Positions 44,186-53,008 are shown, numbered from the stretch's first letter. The stretch is 64,000 nt of DNA from Hyphomicrobiales bacterium (GCA_017305555.1 JAFKKM010000011.1:44944-108943); one strand, 5' to 3'. Notes: a model not told the origin generated them from the letters alone. Numbers and translations are program-made.

Positions 44186-44306
44186 GTTGCCTCCGGCATT
44201 GACTTGCCTCACCGCCGCCCACGAATGGTACGGAATGATCCGAAGGCATTTAAGCCGGACTAAGACGCTCCAATATCAAATCGGCGTCATCAGGCGGCCG
44301 GCCGGA

Positions 44307-45806
44307 TCAGTACCGCCCGCCGCGCGATCCCCCCGTGGTGGGCATTCCGGAGCCCCGGCTCGGCGGCGAGTAACCACCGCGACCGCCGCCACCGCCCATG
44401 AACCCACCGATGGAAATGCCGGGCATCGGCGCATAAACCGGCGGAGGACGACGATAGACCACGACGTCGTCATCCGGTTCGGATGCGTAACGCGGCGGCG
44501 GTGGCAGCGACGAGCGGTGGCGCGGCGACGCGGCAGCGCGCTTCTTGGACGGCTTCTCGGCCTTCTTGCTCGGCGCGACGGGCTTGCTGCACGAACAGGT
44601 CGGCGCGGCCGATGCGTTGGCCGGTTGCAGCGACGCCATCGCAGCGCCGGCAGCAGGCGCAAACTCAGGCCGGTTGCGCAGCCGCTCCTCGAGCTTGCGC
44701 GCGGTGGCGGTCAAATCGCTGTCGGGATAGGCCAGAAGAAATGCCCGGTAGCCCGCCGCGGTATTCTCGATCACGGCCTTGTTCCAGGCGATCATGCGCA
44801 GATGCCGCGCGAGCCAGGTGCGGGCGCGCGGAACGAAGACCGCATCGCTGTACAGCGCGACAAATGCCTCGTAGGCGCCGACCGAACCGTCCGCCACGAT
44901 CATCTCATGAGCAGCTTCAGGAGACTTACCCTTCAACGCCGTTTTCCATTGTTCGAGTGTGCGCTTTTGCTCGCCGGGTCTGGTGCCGGCTGGCGTCTCA
45001 TCCATCGCATTCGCTTCGGTCGGTTTGGCGGACGCATCGGTGACCGTGAAGAAACGGAAATCGTCGGTGAGCGAGGAGCTTTCCCACGGCGTCTGGCGGC
45101 CATCGGTGGCTTTGTTCACCGATACGCGCACCCGCTTGAAGGCATCCTCGATCGACAACCCCGGCTCCTTGGCCACCGTGAGCAGCGCCGTGGTGTAAGG
45201 GCTGTTGGCGCCGCTGCCGTCCTCGGCTTCGGCGCCGGGCGAGGTCGAGAACGACAGGAAGGTACCCGGCGCACCGAACTTGGCATCGACGATTGCTAGG
45301 CCGTGGCCCGCCGTCTTGCCGATGTCGGGGAACGGATTGTTGCGGCAGGCGTCCAACAGCACGATGCGCATCCGGCTCGGAACCGAGGTCAGTGTGTTGA
45401 GGATATCGTTGAGGCGAACCGCCTGAAGCGGAATGTCCGCCTCCCGCTTCGGATCGATATCGATCGGCACCAGAAAATTCTCGCCATCGATCTGCATGCC
45501 GTGCCCGGCGTAGAACACCAGCGCCACGGTGTCCTTGCCCTTCGCCGCCACCTGCGCGGCGAAATCGCTCACCGCCTGCCGCAGCGCGTTTTGCGACAGA
45601 TCGGGCGCGGCGGTCACCTCGAAACCGGCATCGCCCAGAAGCTGCGCCATCGCCTTGGCGTCGTTGGCGGGATTCGGCAGCGGCGTCACCGCGCGATAGG
45701 CCGATTGGCCGATCACCAGCGCCATCCGGCTTTCCGCCATCGCCGCGCCGGTGTTCCAGAGGAAACCTGCGGCCACAACCGCGCTCAGCAAAGTCCGGCG
45801 AAACAT
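44307..45806 (-). CDS. Secreted caspase-like (C14/metacaspase) protein with a Pro/Gly-rich tail
   Basis: A 499-residue protein with a signal peptide (MFRRTLLSAVVAAGFLWNTG, cut near residue 24) and an intact caspase p20-like domain (about 25-245). The catalytic dyad is His102 in VFYAGHGMQ and Cys154 in VLLDACRNNPFPD. A helical middle region (about 280-400) follows, then a Pro-rich segment and a Gly/Arg-rich C-terminus (about 460-499). Bacterial proteins of this layout are called caspase family proteins. Their substrates are unknown; the fold suggests cleavage after Arg/Lys in the periplasm or at the envelope. Confidence 0.88.
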   Translation of the reverse strand: MFRRTLLSAVVAAGFLWNTGAAMAESRMALVIGQSAYRAVTPLPNPANDAKAMAQLLGDAGFEVTAAPDLSQNALRQAVSDFAAQVAAKGKDTVALVFYAGHGMQIDGENFLVPIDIDPKREADIPLQAVRLNDILNTLTSVPSRMRIVLLDACRNNPFPDIGKTAGHGLAIVDAKFGAPGTFLSFSTSPGAEAEDGSGANSPYTTALLTVAKEPGLSIEDAFKRVRVSVNKATDGRQTPWESSSLTDDFRFFTVTDASAKPTEANAMDETPAGTRPGEQKRTLEQWKTALKGKSPEAAHEMIVADGSVGAYEAFVALYSDAVFVPRARTWLARHLRMIAWNKAVIENTAAGYRAFLLAYPDSDLTATARKLEERLRNRPEFAPAAGAAMASLQPANASAAPTCSCSKPVAPSKKAEKPSKKRAAASPRHRSSLPPPPRYASEPDDDVVVYRRPPPVYAPMPGISIGGFMGGGGGRGGYSPPSRGSGMPTTGGSRGGRY

Positions 45807-46077
45807 GGCATCACCCCTCGTCGCAGGTCGAATCCTCAAGCTCGGCAGCGCATGGAGCCGGCCTGTCATGGGTCGCCGGGAACCCTGCCGCGGTTCAAGA
45901 TTGGAGAGACTGGCAACGGCCGCACCCGGCTGGAGTAGTCGCGAGCGCGGTCGACCTCTTGGTGAATCGTGCGTTAATCGTGTCGGGAGATTTAAACTCA
46001 TCGGCCAACGCTAAATTGAAACGTCTCGTCTAGTCTGGCGGTCAACTCATCACAGCCGATGATGACGGGACACAGGG

Positions 46078-47307
46078 TTGGCCGAACTAGGACACATCAC
46101 CTCGCGGCAGCACGGGGCGGCGGATCGCGCCGACACGGCGAAAGCCGGTCGTCACGCATTGCCGACGCGTGCGCTGATGCCGCTCGCCTCGGTGTCCCAC
46201 GCTCAATGGAACAAGCTCGCCGGAAGCGCCATCGAGCCGAACGGTTACTATTTGGCCGATTGGGAACGCGCGGTCGATGCCTACGCCAATGGCCGCACCG
46301 GCGCATCGGCGTTAACGGCCTGGAGCACGCTGGCGGCCGACACCAGTTCGCCCCCTGTGTTGAACGGTCTCGTACCGGTAGTTTCTCTGTGGCAGGCCTA
46401 CCGCCTTCCCCTGCCCGTTCTGGTCAGTGCCGATCCTTACGGCACCCTCGGCACGCCGCTGCTGGATCGCGGCGCGTCGATTGAAGCAGCAGCTTCGATT
46501 CTGAATCATGCCCGTGACGCCGGAGCACGCGCGCTGCTGCTGCGCGACGTCACGCTCGACGGCAAGGCGCTGGCGGCCTTTGCCGCCGCTCTCGCCCGCG
46601 ACCATCTTCAACCGCGTCTCGTCAGCGCCCATGCGCGCGCCTGCCTCGATGCGACGCGGGACGCCGATGCACTGTTGCGGGACGCCTTGGGCGCACGAAA
46701 GCTGAAAGAATTGCGTCGGCAACGGCGCCGCCTCGCCGATCACGGCCCGGTCAACTTCGACGTTGCGCGGACACCCGAAGAGGTCGGCAGCGCGCTCGAA
46801 ACTTTTCTGACGCTGGAGGCGAGCGGATGGAAGGGCGAACGCGGCACGGCGCTGCTGCAACGCGCCGGCGACAGCCGCTTTGTCCGCACCGCCGCACCGA
46901 TGCTGGCGAAAACCGGCAGGTGTGAGATCGTCTCGCTCCGCGCGGGCGCAACTCCGGTCGCGGCCGCGATCGTGGTGCGTCATCAGAACCGCGCCTTTTA
47001 TTTCAAGATCGGCATCGATGAGGCGTTCGCGAAATTCTCGCCGGGTGTGCAACTCACACTGGACCTGACGCGCCATCTCTGCGCCGACCCCTTCATCGCC
47101 ACCGCCGATTCCACCGCGAATGCCGGCCACACCATGATCGAGCCGATCTGGCGCGGACGGCTGAGGATCGGCGATGTGTTGCTGCCGCTGTATCGGCGCG
47201 ATCCGACGGTGACGCTCGCCTACACTGCACTCGTGGCGCGAGGTCGCCTGCGCGGCGCGGCGCGACGCTTGCGGCCGGATCGCAACCGGCGGACGCCGAC
47301 GCTTTGA
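46078..47307 (+). CDS. GNAT-like acetyltransferase (BioF2/CelD type)
   Basis: A 409-residue protein starting at TTG. The C-terminal half (about 205-370) matches the FemAB/CelD-like GNAT fold, with ARKLKELRRQRRRLADHGPV, FLTLEASGWKGERGTALLQ and RAFYFKIGIDEAFAKFSPGV. Such proteins are found near polysaccharide and cellulose genes but also alone. There is no signal peptide. It diverges from the caspase-like gene and converges on the FrnE-like gene; the acceptor is unknown. Confidence 0.75.
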   Translation: MAELGHITSRQHGAADRADTAKAGRHALPTRALMPLASVSHAQWNKLAGSAIEPNGYYLADWERAVDAYANGRTGASALTAWSTLAADTSSPPVLNGLVPVVSLWQAYRLPLPVLVSADPYGTLGTPLLDRGASIEAAASILNHARDAGARALLLRDVTLDGKALAAFAAALARDHLQPRLVSAHARACLDATRDADALLRDALGARKLKELRRQRRRLADHGPVNFDVARTPEEVGSALETFLTLEASGWKGERGTALLQRAGDSRFVRTAAPMLAKTGRCEIVSLRAGATPVAAAIVVRHQNRAFYFKIGIDEAFAKFSPGVQLTLDLTRHLCADPFIATADSTANAGHTMIEPIWRGRLRIGDVLLPLYRRDPTVTLAYTALVARGRLRGAARRLRPDRNRRTPTL

Positions 47308-47334
47308 CGATCGGCATACGAACGATCGGCCGGA

Positions 47335-48009
47335 CTACTCCGCCGCTTCCGCGTTGACCTCGGCCGAGACCTGACGGATCGCGCGTGCCAACTGCTCCGG
47401 CGGCTGCGCCCCGGACACGGCATACTTGCCGGCGAACACATAGGTCGGTACGCCGCCAATGCCTTTATCGGCCGCTTCCTGCGCCTGCGCCGTCACCACC
47501 TCGACATCTTCATCGGTGGCAAGACGCCGACGAACCGTCGCGGCATCCATGCCGCAATCGGCCGCCGCCTGCACCAGAACGTCTGGATCGGTCAGGTCGC
47601 CGCCGTCGCGGAAGTACAACTCCATCAGCCGCTGCTTGACCGCGGCCGACTTGTCGCCGGACGGATCGCGCCCCGCCCAATGGATCAGGCGATGACAATC
47701 GAGCGTATTGGGTTGGCGCTTGACCTGATCGGGCCGATAGACCAGCCCCTCCTCGCTCGCCGCCTCGACCACCCGTGATGCGATCTTGCCATAGGCTTCG
47801 ACCGAGCCGAATTTCGTCGTCAGATATTCGTCGCGGCTGATGCCTTCGCGCGGGACCCAAGGATTGAGGAAGAACGGACGCCAGCGCACCTCTACTGGCA
47901 CGTCGGTCACCAGCGCCAGCGCGCTCTCGATGCGATGCTTGCCGATATAGCACCACGGGCACACGACATCGGACACGATATCGAGGGTCAACGGCTTGAT
48001 CGTGCTCAT
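47335..48009 (-). CDS. DsbA-family oxidoreductase (FrnE-like)
   Basis: A 224-residue cytoplasmic thioredoxin-fold protein of the FrnE/2-hydroxychromene-2-carboxylate isomerase branch. The active-site motif DVVCPWCYIG is at residues 14-23, and the cis-Pro region GIGGVPTYVFAGKYAVSGAQ near 185. FrnE-type proteins act as thiol-disulfide isomerases or as glutathione-dependent isomerases; with both Cys present, the redox role is favoured. It follows the XRE-type regulator gene by 62 bp on the same strand. Confidence 0.88.
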   Translation of the reverse strand: MSTIKPLTLDIVSDVVCPWCYIGKHRIESALALVTDVPVEVRWRPFFLNPWVPREGISRDEYLTTKFGSVEAYGKIASRVVEAASEEGLVYRPDQVKRQPNTLDCHRLIHWAGRDPSGDKSAAVKQRLMELYFRDGGDLTDPDVLVQAAADCGMDAATVRRRLATDEDVEVVTAQAQEAADKGIGGVPTYVFAGKYAVSGAQPPEQLARAIRQVSAEVNAEAAE

Positions 48010-48071
48010 GGTGAGCCTCCTTGCTCTGCAAGGTCTAGACCTAATCAGCCGACCCAGGTTGCCGCAAGGCG

Positions 48072-48893
48072 CTAATTGCGGTGATCGGCTATGTCCTTCA
48101 GCCTGGCGACGGTCGCCTCGTCGGCCGGAAAGAAGGTTTCGATCGCCAATTCCGACAAGGTGATATCGACCGGCGTGCCAAACACCATGGTTGTCGAGAT
48201 AAAACTCAACACCGCACCGTTGCGGCGCAACTGGAACGGGATCGCCACAGCGGCGCTGCTCACCGGACGCTGCCGCGCCGGAATCGGGAAGCTTTTCAGC
48301 TCCTCATAGAGTTTCAACAATTCGGGATCGGCCGTCGCCTCGCATTGGCGATGCAGCCGCTCCAAGAGATGCGCGCACCATTCCGCCAGATTGACGGTGT
48401 GCGGCGCGAGCCCCTCCGGATGGAAGCTGAGGCGCAAGACGTTGACCGGAGGCGCCAGCAGATGCGGCGCGACGCCATCCAGCAGCGCGCCGACCATCTG
48501 ATTGGCCGCCACCAGATTCCAATGTCGATCGACCGCCAAGGCCGGATTGGGCTCATGCGCCTTGAGCACCTGATCGACCGCCAAGCGTGCGGAGGCCAGC
48601 GCCGGATCGTCGAGGCCACGCTGCGGAAAGGCCGGCGCAAAGCCAGCCGCGACAAGCAGCACATTGCGCTCGCGCAGCGGCACATCGAGACGTTCGGCCA
48701 AACGCAGCACCATGTCGCGCGAAGGCGCGGCACGGCCGGTTTCAACGAAGGAGAGATGACGGGCGGAGACGTCCGCCTCGCCCGCCAGATCGAGCTGGCT
48801 GAGATGGCGGCGCTGCCGCCATTGCCGCAAATGTTCGCCGACATGGATGGGCGCAGCGGCGGCCGCCCGCACGGTGGAAAGCTGACTGTTCAT
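48072..48893 (-). CDS. XRE-family regulator with MmyB-like ligand domain
   Basis: A 273-residue regulator. The N-terminal Cro/C1-type helix-turn-helix reads LRQWRQRRHLSQLDLAGEAD, then VSARHLSFVETGRAAPSRDM. The remainder (about 110-270) has the MmyB-like PAS-type fold, with LAVDRHWNLVAANQMVGALL and RLSFHPEGLAPHTVNLAEW, which binds hydrophobic ligands in homologues. It lies upstream of the FrnE-like gene and may regulate it. Confidence 0.9.
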   Translation of the reverse strand: MNSQLSTVRAAAAAPIHVGEHLRQWRQRRHLSQLDLAGEADVSARHLSFVETGRAAPSRDMVLRLAERLDVPLRERNVLLVAAGFAPAFPQRGLDDPALASARLAVDQVLKAHEPNPALAVDRHWNLVAANQMVGALLDGVAPHLLAPPVNVLRLSFHPEGLAPHTVNLAEWCAHLLERLHRQCEATADPELLKLYEELKSFPIPARQRPVSSAAVAIPFQLRRNGAVLSFISTTMVFGTPVDITLSELAIETFFPADEATVARLKDIADHRN

Positions 48894-48966
48894 GGCAAGA
48901 GCCTAGCAGGCGACCATCCGCCGTTCCATTACCTGCGAGGTCATGGTTTCCCGCGGCTCGTGCGCG

Positions 48967-49602
48967 TCAGGCTGCCCGCGCGCGCTTCTTTGGCGTTGCT
49001 TTGGTAGCCTTGACCGATTTGGCGCCAGCACGTCTGTTCGAAGCCGCTTTCGGCGCGCGGCTTTTGCTGGACACCGAAGCCACCTTGCTCTTGGCTTTCG
49101 CGGCCGGCTTTGCGGCCTTGGCCTTCTTCACCTTGGCAGCGGGTTTCGCCGTGGAGGTTTTCGCGGCGCGTGCTTCCGCACGTTGCTTGGCGCGCTTGCG
49201 TTCGCAAGAGTCGCACTTGCAGCCGATCGGCTTCAGATATTCTTTGAAGTATTCCGTGCCGTAATCGTAATTGATCTCTTCGCCCGGCGCGATGTTCTTG
49301 ATGGCGCGGATGTGCACGGTGCGCTTGCGGGCGCTGACATCGGACTCCGCATTCGGCCGGCACGAGTGATTGATGTAGCGCGCGATGTTCTTGCGCACCG
49401 AACCGTCGATGGTCCAGCGGCCGTTGATCTGGAACAGATACTTGTTCTCGATCGCGTCATCCTTCTCCTTCCGGCAATCCAGCATGGGGCCGAAGTAACG
49501 GATGATCTTCGTTCCCTTCTTGATCGGCTTGGTGGCGAAGAGGCCCAGTCCGGTCTTGGAGCGGCCAATGCGATAGGGCTTATCGGAGGATATAGCGGGC
49601 AT
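48967..49602 (-). CDS. SET-domain protein methyltransferase with histone-H1-like basic tail
   Basis: A 211-residue protein whose first 118 residues form a SET domain: KTGLGLFATKPIKKGTKIIR, then INHSCRPNAE (pseudoknot motif, residues 77-86) and GEEINYDYG (107-115). A post-SET motif GCKCDSC (Cys128, Cys130, Cys133) follows. Residues 136-211 are a low-complexity Lys/Ala-rich tail similar to histone H1 or bacterial HU-like tails. The predicted reaction is lysine methylation using S-adenosylmethionine; the bacterial substrate is unknown. The tail suggests association with DNA. Confidence 0.88.
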   Translation of the reverse strand: MPAISSDKPYRIGRSKTGLGLFATKPIKKGTKIIRYFGPMLDCRKEKDDAIENKYLFQINGRWTIDGSVRKNIARYINHSCRPNAESDVSARKRTVHIRAIKNIAPGEEINYDYGTEYFKEYLKPIGCKCDSCERKRAKQRAEARAAKTSTAKPAAKVKKAKAAKPAAKAKSKVASVSSKSRAPKAASNRRAGAKSVKATKATPKKRARAA

Positions 49603-49733
49603 GATTCGAATAATGCAGGCTCTGACGCGGCGGAGGTGCCGTGAGTCGGCCTTTTATCGCAATTTTCGTCGGAATGTCAGGTCTTTCGCCGAGCAGCCTT
49701 GAACCTTCCCCAGCTTGCAGCCGTCCAACGCCC

Positions 49734-50339
49734 ATGATCACAGCCTTTCCGCATTTCACGCGCCGCCTTCGTCCGCTGATCGTGAGCCTCGCCATCGCTG
49801 GCGGCCTGCTCGCAATTCCCGCACGCGCTGAAACATTCAGCAGCGCCTACACATCGACCGCGGAAAAGGATTGCCGTGCCAACGCGACGATCTGCAAAGG
49901 CATCGATGGCCTGATCGTGCGGGTGCAGGAAGATGACCTGCGCCGCACCGTTTCCATTGGCCGCACGGCGAAGCAGGCGGAGAAGGAACCGGCGACAAGT
50001 CAGAGCTTCGGCCCGTTCAACTACACCGGCGACACCATCGAATGGCGCCGCGACAGCGCGGGCAAACCGTTTGCCACCATTCAGCGCTGGTATCTCGCCG
50101 ACAACGATGACACCGACAAGGACGGACGTCCGCGCTCAGCGCAAATGCTGGTGGTGACGCGCTTGCCGCCCGGCGCGGTGTGCCACGTCGCCTATGTCGA
50201 CGTGAAAGCCAATCCTAACGCCAACGAGGTGGCACGCGATGCGGCCGACCGGCTGGCGAAAACCTTCGATTGCGCCAAGGACAAAGTATCTGTCGTGGGT
50301 AACAGCGGCCGCGCCACGACGCTTGGGCTGGCGCGATAA
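49734..50339 (+). CDS. Secreted protein of unknown function
   Basis: A 201-residue protein with a signal peptide (MITAFPHFTRRLRPLIVSLA followed by IAGGLLAIPARA) starting at the ATG at 49734; the frame is open upstream but lacks features. The mature part contains cysteines in DCRANATICKGIDG and PPGAVCHVAYVDV, likely forming disulfides. It is of a type common as hypothetical proteins in related bacteria. It converges on the TetR gene. Confidence 0.75.
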   Translation: MITAFPHFTRRLRPLIVSLAIAGGLLAIPARAETFSSAYTSTAEKDCRANATICKGIDGLIVRVQEDDLRRTVSIGRTAKQAEKEPATSQSFGPFNYTGDTIEWRRDSAGKPFATIQRWYLADNDDTDKDGRPRSAQMLVVTRLPPGAVCHVAYVDVKANPNANEVARDAADRLAKTFDCAKDKVSVVGNSGRATTLGLAR

Positions 50340-50348
50340 ACTAACGCA

Positions 50349-51116
50349 TCAGCAAGCGCGCGGGCCGAGCGGCCCGCCGCTTCGCAGCATCACATCGAGC
50401 AATTGATCAACGGTGCTACCCGCCGGCAATCGCTCGAGGATATCGGACAGGCGGCCGTCGAGCAGCAGCGTCGAGAAGCCGTGCATCAGCGACCATGCGC
50501 GCGCGGCATCCGCCGCCTGTGCGAGTGTCAACGCCTCACTCGCGACCGCCTCACCGCGTCCCTCGCCCACGGCCTGCACCAATCCGGCGAAGGATGCGTT
50601 CGCTGCCTCCTTCAGCACCGGATTGCTCATGTCGAGGCGCTCGGCGCGGAACATCAGTTGATACATCGCTGGGTATGCGCGGGCGAAATCGAGATAGGCG
50701 TGCGCGCGCGCCAGCCCGATCTCCGCCCATGACCGTCCCGGCACGACCGCGTCATTCATCGCCGCGCCGAAACGACGATAACCAATCGCCGCCAGTTCGC
50801 TGACAAGCCCGGCGAGATCGCGGAAGTGATGTGCCGGCGCCGCGTGCGAGACGCCCGCCTCGCGCGCCACCGCGCGTAGCGTCAGGCCGGTGAGACCGTC
50901 ACGCTCCAGGATGGTTTCAGCCGCCTTGAGCAGCGCATCGTGCAGGTCGCCATGGTGATAGGGCGCCGCAGCTTTTGCTTTACGCGCGACTTTCGCTACG
51001 GGTGCAGGCTTCGTCGAGGCCTTGGCGGAGAGTTTCGCGGCGCGCGACGTTGCCGGTCGTGAAGCCACGCCGTCAGTCGCGGACGGCTTGCGGCGAGATG
51101 CAGTCTTGTGTGCCAT
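50349..51116 (-). CDS. TetR-family regulator (WHG domain) of the carotenoid-oxygenase region
   Basis: A 255-residue TetR repressor from the ATG at 51116 (an ATG at 51137 would overlap the operator). The N-terminal 50 residues are Lys/Ala-rich and basic. The helix-turn-helix is LLKAAETILERDGLTGLTLR, then AVAREAGVSHAAPAHHF. The C-terminal domain (about 125-250) is of the WHG type. The gene diverges from the carotenoid oxygenase gene. A perfect palindrome, TTTACACTGTAAA, lies in the shared gap and recurs upstream of the operon at 53009, making this protein the obvious candidate to bind both. Confidence 0.9.
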   Translation of the reverse strand: MAHKTASRRKPSATDGVASRPATSRAAKLSAKASTKPAPVAKVARKAKAAAPYHHGDLHDALLKAAETILERDGLTGLTLRAVAREAGVSHAAPAHHFRDLAGLVSELAAIGYRRFGAAMNDAVVPGRSWAEIGLARAHAYLDFARAYPAMYQLMFRAERLDMSNPVLKEAANASFAGLVQAVGEGRGEAVASEALTLAQAADAARAWSLMHGFSTLLLDGRLSDILERLPAGSTVDQLLDVMLRSGGPLGPRAC

Positions 51117-51138
51117 GCGCTTCTTATAGAACGACATT

Positions 51139-51151
51139 TTTACACTGTAAA
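51139..51151. promoter_or_regulatory. TetR operator, site a
   Basis: TTTACACTGTAAA is a perfect palindrome (TTTACA-C-TGTAAA) in the TetR/carotenoid oxygenase divergent gap. It is followed by 17 further bases identical to those after site c at 52923. A possible -35 TTGACG lies at 51160-51165. Confidence 0.68.
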
Positions 51152-51192
51152 GATTTCGCTTGACGAGATCGATGACTTCCCTTTAGCTTATC

Positions 51193-51205
51193 TTTACATC
51201 GTCAA
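51193..51205. promoter_or_regulatory. TetR operator, site b
   Basis: TTTACATCGTCAA is an imperfect version of the same palindrome, 54 bp centre-to-centre after site a and 20 bp before the carotenoid oxygenase start. Confidence 0.55.
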
Positions 51206-51224
51206 GATATTTGACCGGAGGAAG

Positions 51225-52634
51225 ATGCCCGTGGCCCAAGTCGATGCTGCCGCCGAATTGAACAATCTCGCGCCAATTCCGATGGAGTGCGATGCGCCGT
51301 TCCTCAAGATAGAGGGCGAATTGCCGCGCGAATTGAACGGCACGCTTTATCGCAACGGCCCCAATCCGCAATTCGACGTGCCCGGCGCGCACTGGTTCGT
51401 CGGCGACGGCATGTTGCATGCGTTTCATCTCGAGGAGGGCCGCGCCAGCTATCGCAACCGCTGGGTCCGCACGCCGAAGTGGCTGGCCGAGCACGATGCC
51501 GGCCGTGCCATCTTCGCCGGCTTCGGCCCCATCAAGCTGCGCGACGCACCGCAGACTTCGTGCAACGACAGCGGCGTCGCCAACACCAACATCATCTCGC
51601 ACGCCGGCCGCCTGCTCGCGCTGGAGGAAGGCCACCTGCCGACCGAGATCGACCCGGCAACGCTGACGACGCGCGGCTACTGCAACTACGACAGCCGCAT
51701 CGCCGGGCCGTTCACCGCGCATCCCAAGGTCGATCCCGTCACCGGCGAGATGATGTTCTTCGGCTACAACGCGAAAGGCCCGTTCAGTTCGGCGCTGTCT
51801 TACGGCGTGGTGGATTCCGGCGGCCGCGTGTCGCGCTTCGAGCATTTCGATACGCCCTATTCGAGCATGGTCCACGACTTCATCGTCACCGCGAACCATG
51901 TGCTGTTCCCGATCCTGCCGCTGACCGGCAGCATGGAGCGCGCCATGAAGGGCCAACCGGCCTATGGCTGGGAGCCGGACAAGGGCGGCTACGTCGGCGT
52001 GATGCCCCGCAGTGGCAAGACATCGGAGATCCGCTGGTTCCGCGCCGAGGCGTGTTACGTGTTTCACGTCCTCAACGCCTGGGACGACGGCAACCGCATC
52101 GTCGCGGACGTGATGCAATACGAGGAGGCACCGCTGTTTCCGCGGTTCGATGGTCGCCCCCGCAATCCGGCGAGCCTGCGCGCGCGGCTGTGCCGCTGGA
52201 CCTTTGACCTCGACGCCAACACCGATCAGTTTTCGCGCGTCTACCTCGACGACGTCACGGGTGAGTTTCCGCGTGTCGACGAGCGGCGCGCCGGGCTCGC
52301 GACGACCCACGGCTGGTATGCCTGCGCCAATCCGGACCTCGACGCCTCAACCGCATTGCACGGCATTGTCCATGTCGACGGGCAAGGCGCGCGCAAGGCG
52401 CAATACATGCTGCCGAAGGGCGACAGCATCTCCGAGCCGGTGTTTGTCGAACGCGGCACGGATGCCGCCGAAGGCGACGGCTGGCTGCTCGCCGTGGTTT
52501 GGCGGGCACGCGAGAACCGCAGCGACCTCGCAGTGTTCAACGCCCAGAACGTCGACAGCGGCCCGGTGGCGCTGGTCAAGCTCGGCCACCGCGTGCCGGA
52601 TGGATTCCACGGCAACTGGGTCGGCGCGGCCTGA
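51225..52634 (+). CDS. Carotenoid oxygenase family protein (RPE65/lignostilbene dioxygenase type)
   Basis: A non-heme iron dioxygenase of 469 residues that cleaves a C=C double bond of a carotenoid or stilbene-like compound. The four iron-binding histidines can be placed in FTAHPKVDP, SSMVHDFIV, CYVFHVLNAWDDG and the C-terminal GFHGNW, and GTLYRNGPNPQF near residue 40 is the family start. The ATG at 51225 follows GGAGGAAG. Its promoter region carries two TetR-type operators. No carotenoid biosynthesis genes lie in the window, so an aromatic or apocarotenoid substrate is equally possible. Confidence 0.92.
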   Translation: MPVAQVDAAAELNNLAPIPMECDAPFLKIEGELPRELNGTLYRNGPNPQFDVPGAHWFVGDGMLHAFHLEEGRASYRNRWVRTPKWLAEHDAGRAIFAGFGPIKLRDAPQTSCNDSGVANTNIISHAGRLLALEEGHLPTEIDPATLTTRGYCNYDSRIAGPFTAHPKVDPVTGEMMFFGYNAKGPFSSALSYGVVDSGGRVSRFEHFDTPYSSMVHDFIVTANHVLFPILPLTGSMERAMKGQPAYGWEPDKGGYVGVMPRSGKTSEIRWFRAEACYVFHVLNAWDDGNRIVADVMQYEEAPLFPRFDGRPRNPASLRARLCRWTFDLDANTDQFSRVYLDDVTGEFPRVDERRAGLATTHGWYACANPDLDASTALHGIVHVDGQGARKAQYMLPKGDSISEPVFVERGTDAAEGDGWLLAVVWRARENRSDLAVFNAQNVDSGPVALVKLGHRVPDGFHGNWVGAA

Positions 52635-52667
52635 GGGCTGCAAAGCCGTTCGTCGCAAAACGTATCC

Positions 52668-52800
52668 CCATCCACGACGTCGCCTCCGCGCAGGCGGAGG
52701 CCATAGCGCCTGGCATAGGTTGTCCGCCAAGAAACTCGTCCCGGTTGATGGAGCCGAACCGCTGCGGCGTATGGGTCCCACCTTCGCGGGGACGACGATC
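52668..52800 (+). repeat. Palindromic repeat related to 6318-6452
   Basis: A perfect palindrome GCCTCCGC-GCAG-GCGGAGGC (52682-52701) at the left, and TGGGTCCCACCTTCGCGGGGACGACG ends at the right (written here only as a landmark near 52770-52795), mirror the arrangement at 6318-6452 with diverged sequence. It is intergenic. Confidence 0.6.
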
Positions 52801-52922
52801 CTCATCTTGAAAACCCATGCGCAAAACGAATTCCGGGTCCGGCTCTGGATTCGCTATGTCGCGGCGGTCGACCGAGCGGGGGCCGACCGATAAGCCCACC
52901 ACGGAACTCATCATACGCCATG

Positions 52923-52935
52923 TTGACACTGTAAA
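52923..52935. promoter_or_regulatory. TetR operator, site c
   Basis: TTGACACTGTAAA, one base from a perfect palindrome. From ACACTG onward (52926-52949) it is identical over 24 bp to the region of site a. It stands upstream of a promoter with TTGACG (52944-52949) and TATAAA about 18 bases later. Confidence 0.65.
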
Positions 52936-52943
52936 GATTTCGC

Positions 52944-52973
52944 TTGACGTGAGCTGTCTTACATCGATATAAA
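52944..52973 (+). promoter_or_regulatory. Promoter of the 53009 operon
   Basis: TTGACG (52944-52949) and TATAAA (about 52968-52973) are spaced by 18 bases and are flanked on both sides by TetR-type palindromes (sites c and d), as expected for a repressed promoter. Confidence 0.5.
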
Positions 52974-52974
52974 C

Positions 52975-52987
52975 TTGACACTGTCAA
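52975..52987. promoter_or_regulatory. TetR operator, site d
   Basis: TTGACACTGTCAA is a perfect palindrome immediately after the -10 of the 53009 operon promoter, 52 bp centre-to-centre from site c. Confidence 0.65.
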
Positions 52988-53008
52988 GATAAAGCTCGGA
53001 GCACTCCC

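Noticed and set aside
44307..45806. Caspase-like gene as part of an antiviral (CRISPR- or gasdermin-linked) system
   Set aside because: The protein has a signal peptide and the neighbours are a dehydratase, a small secreted protein and a GNAT-like protein; no gasdermin, TIR or nuclease gene is nearby.
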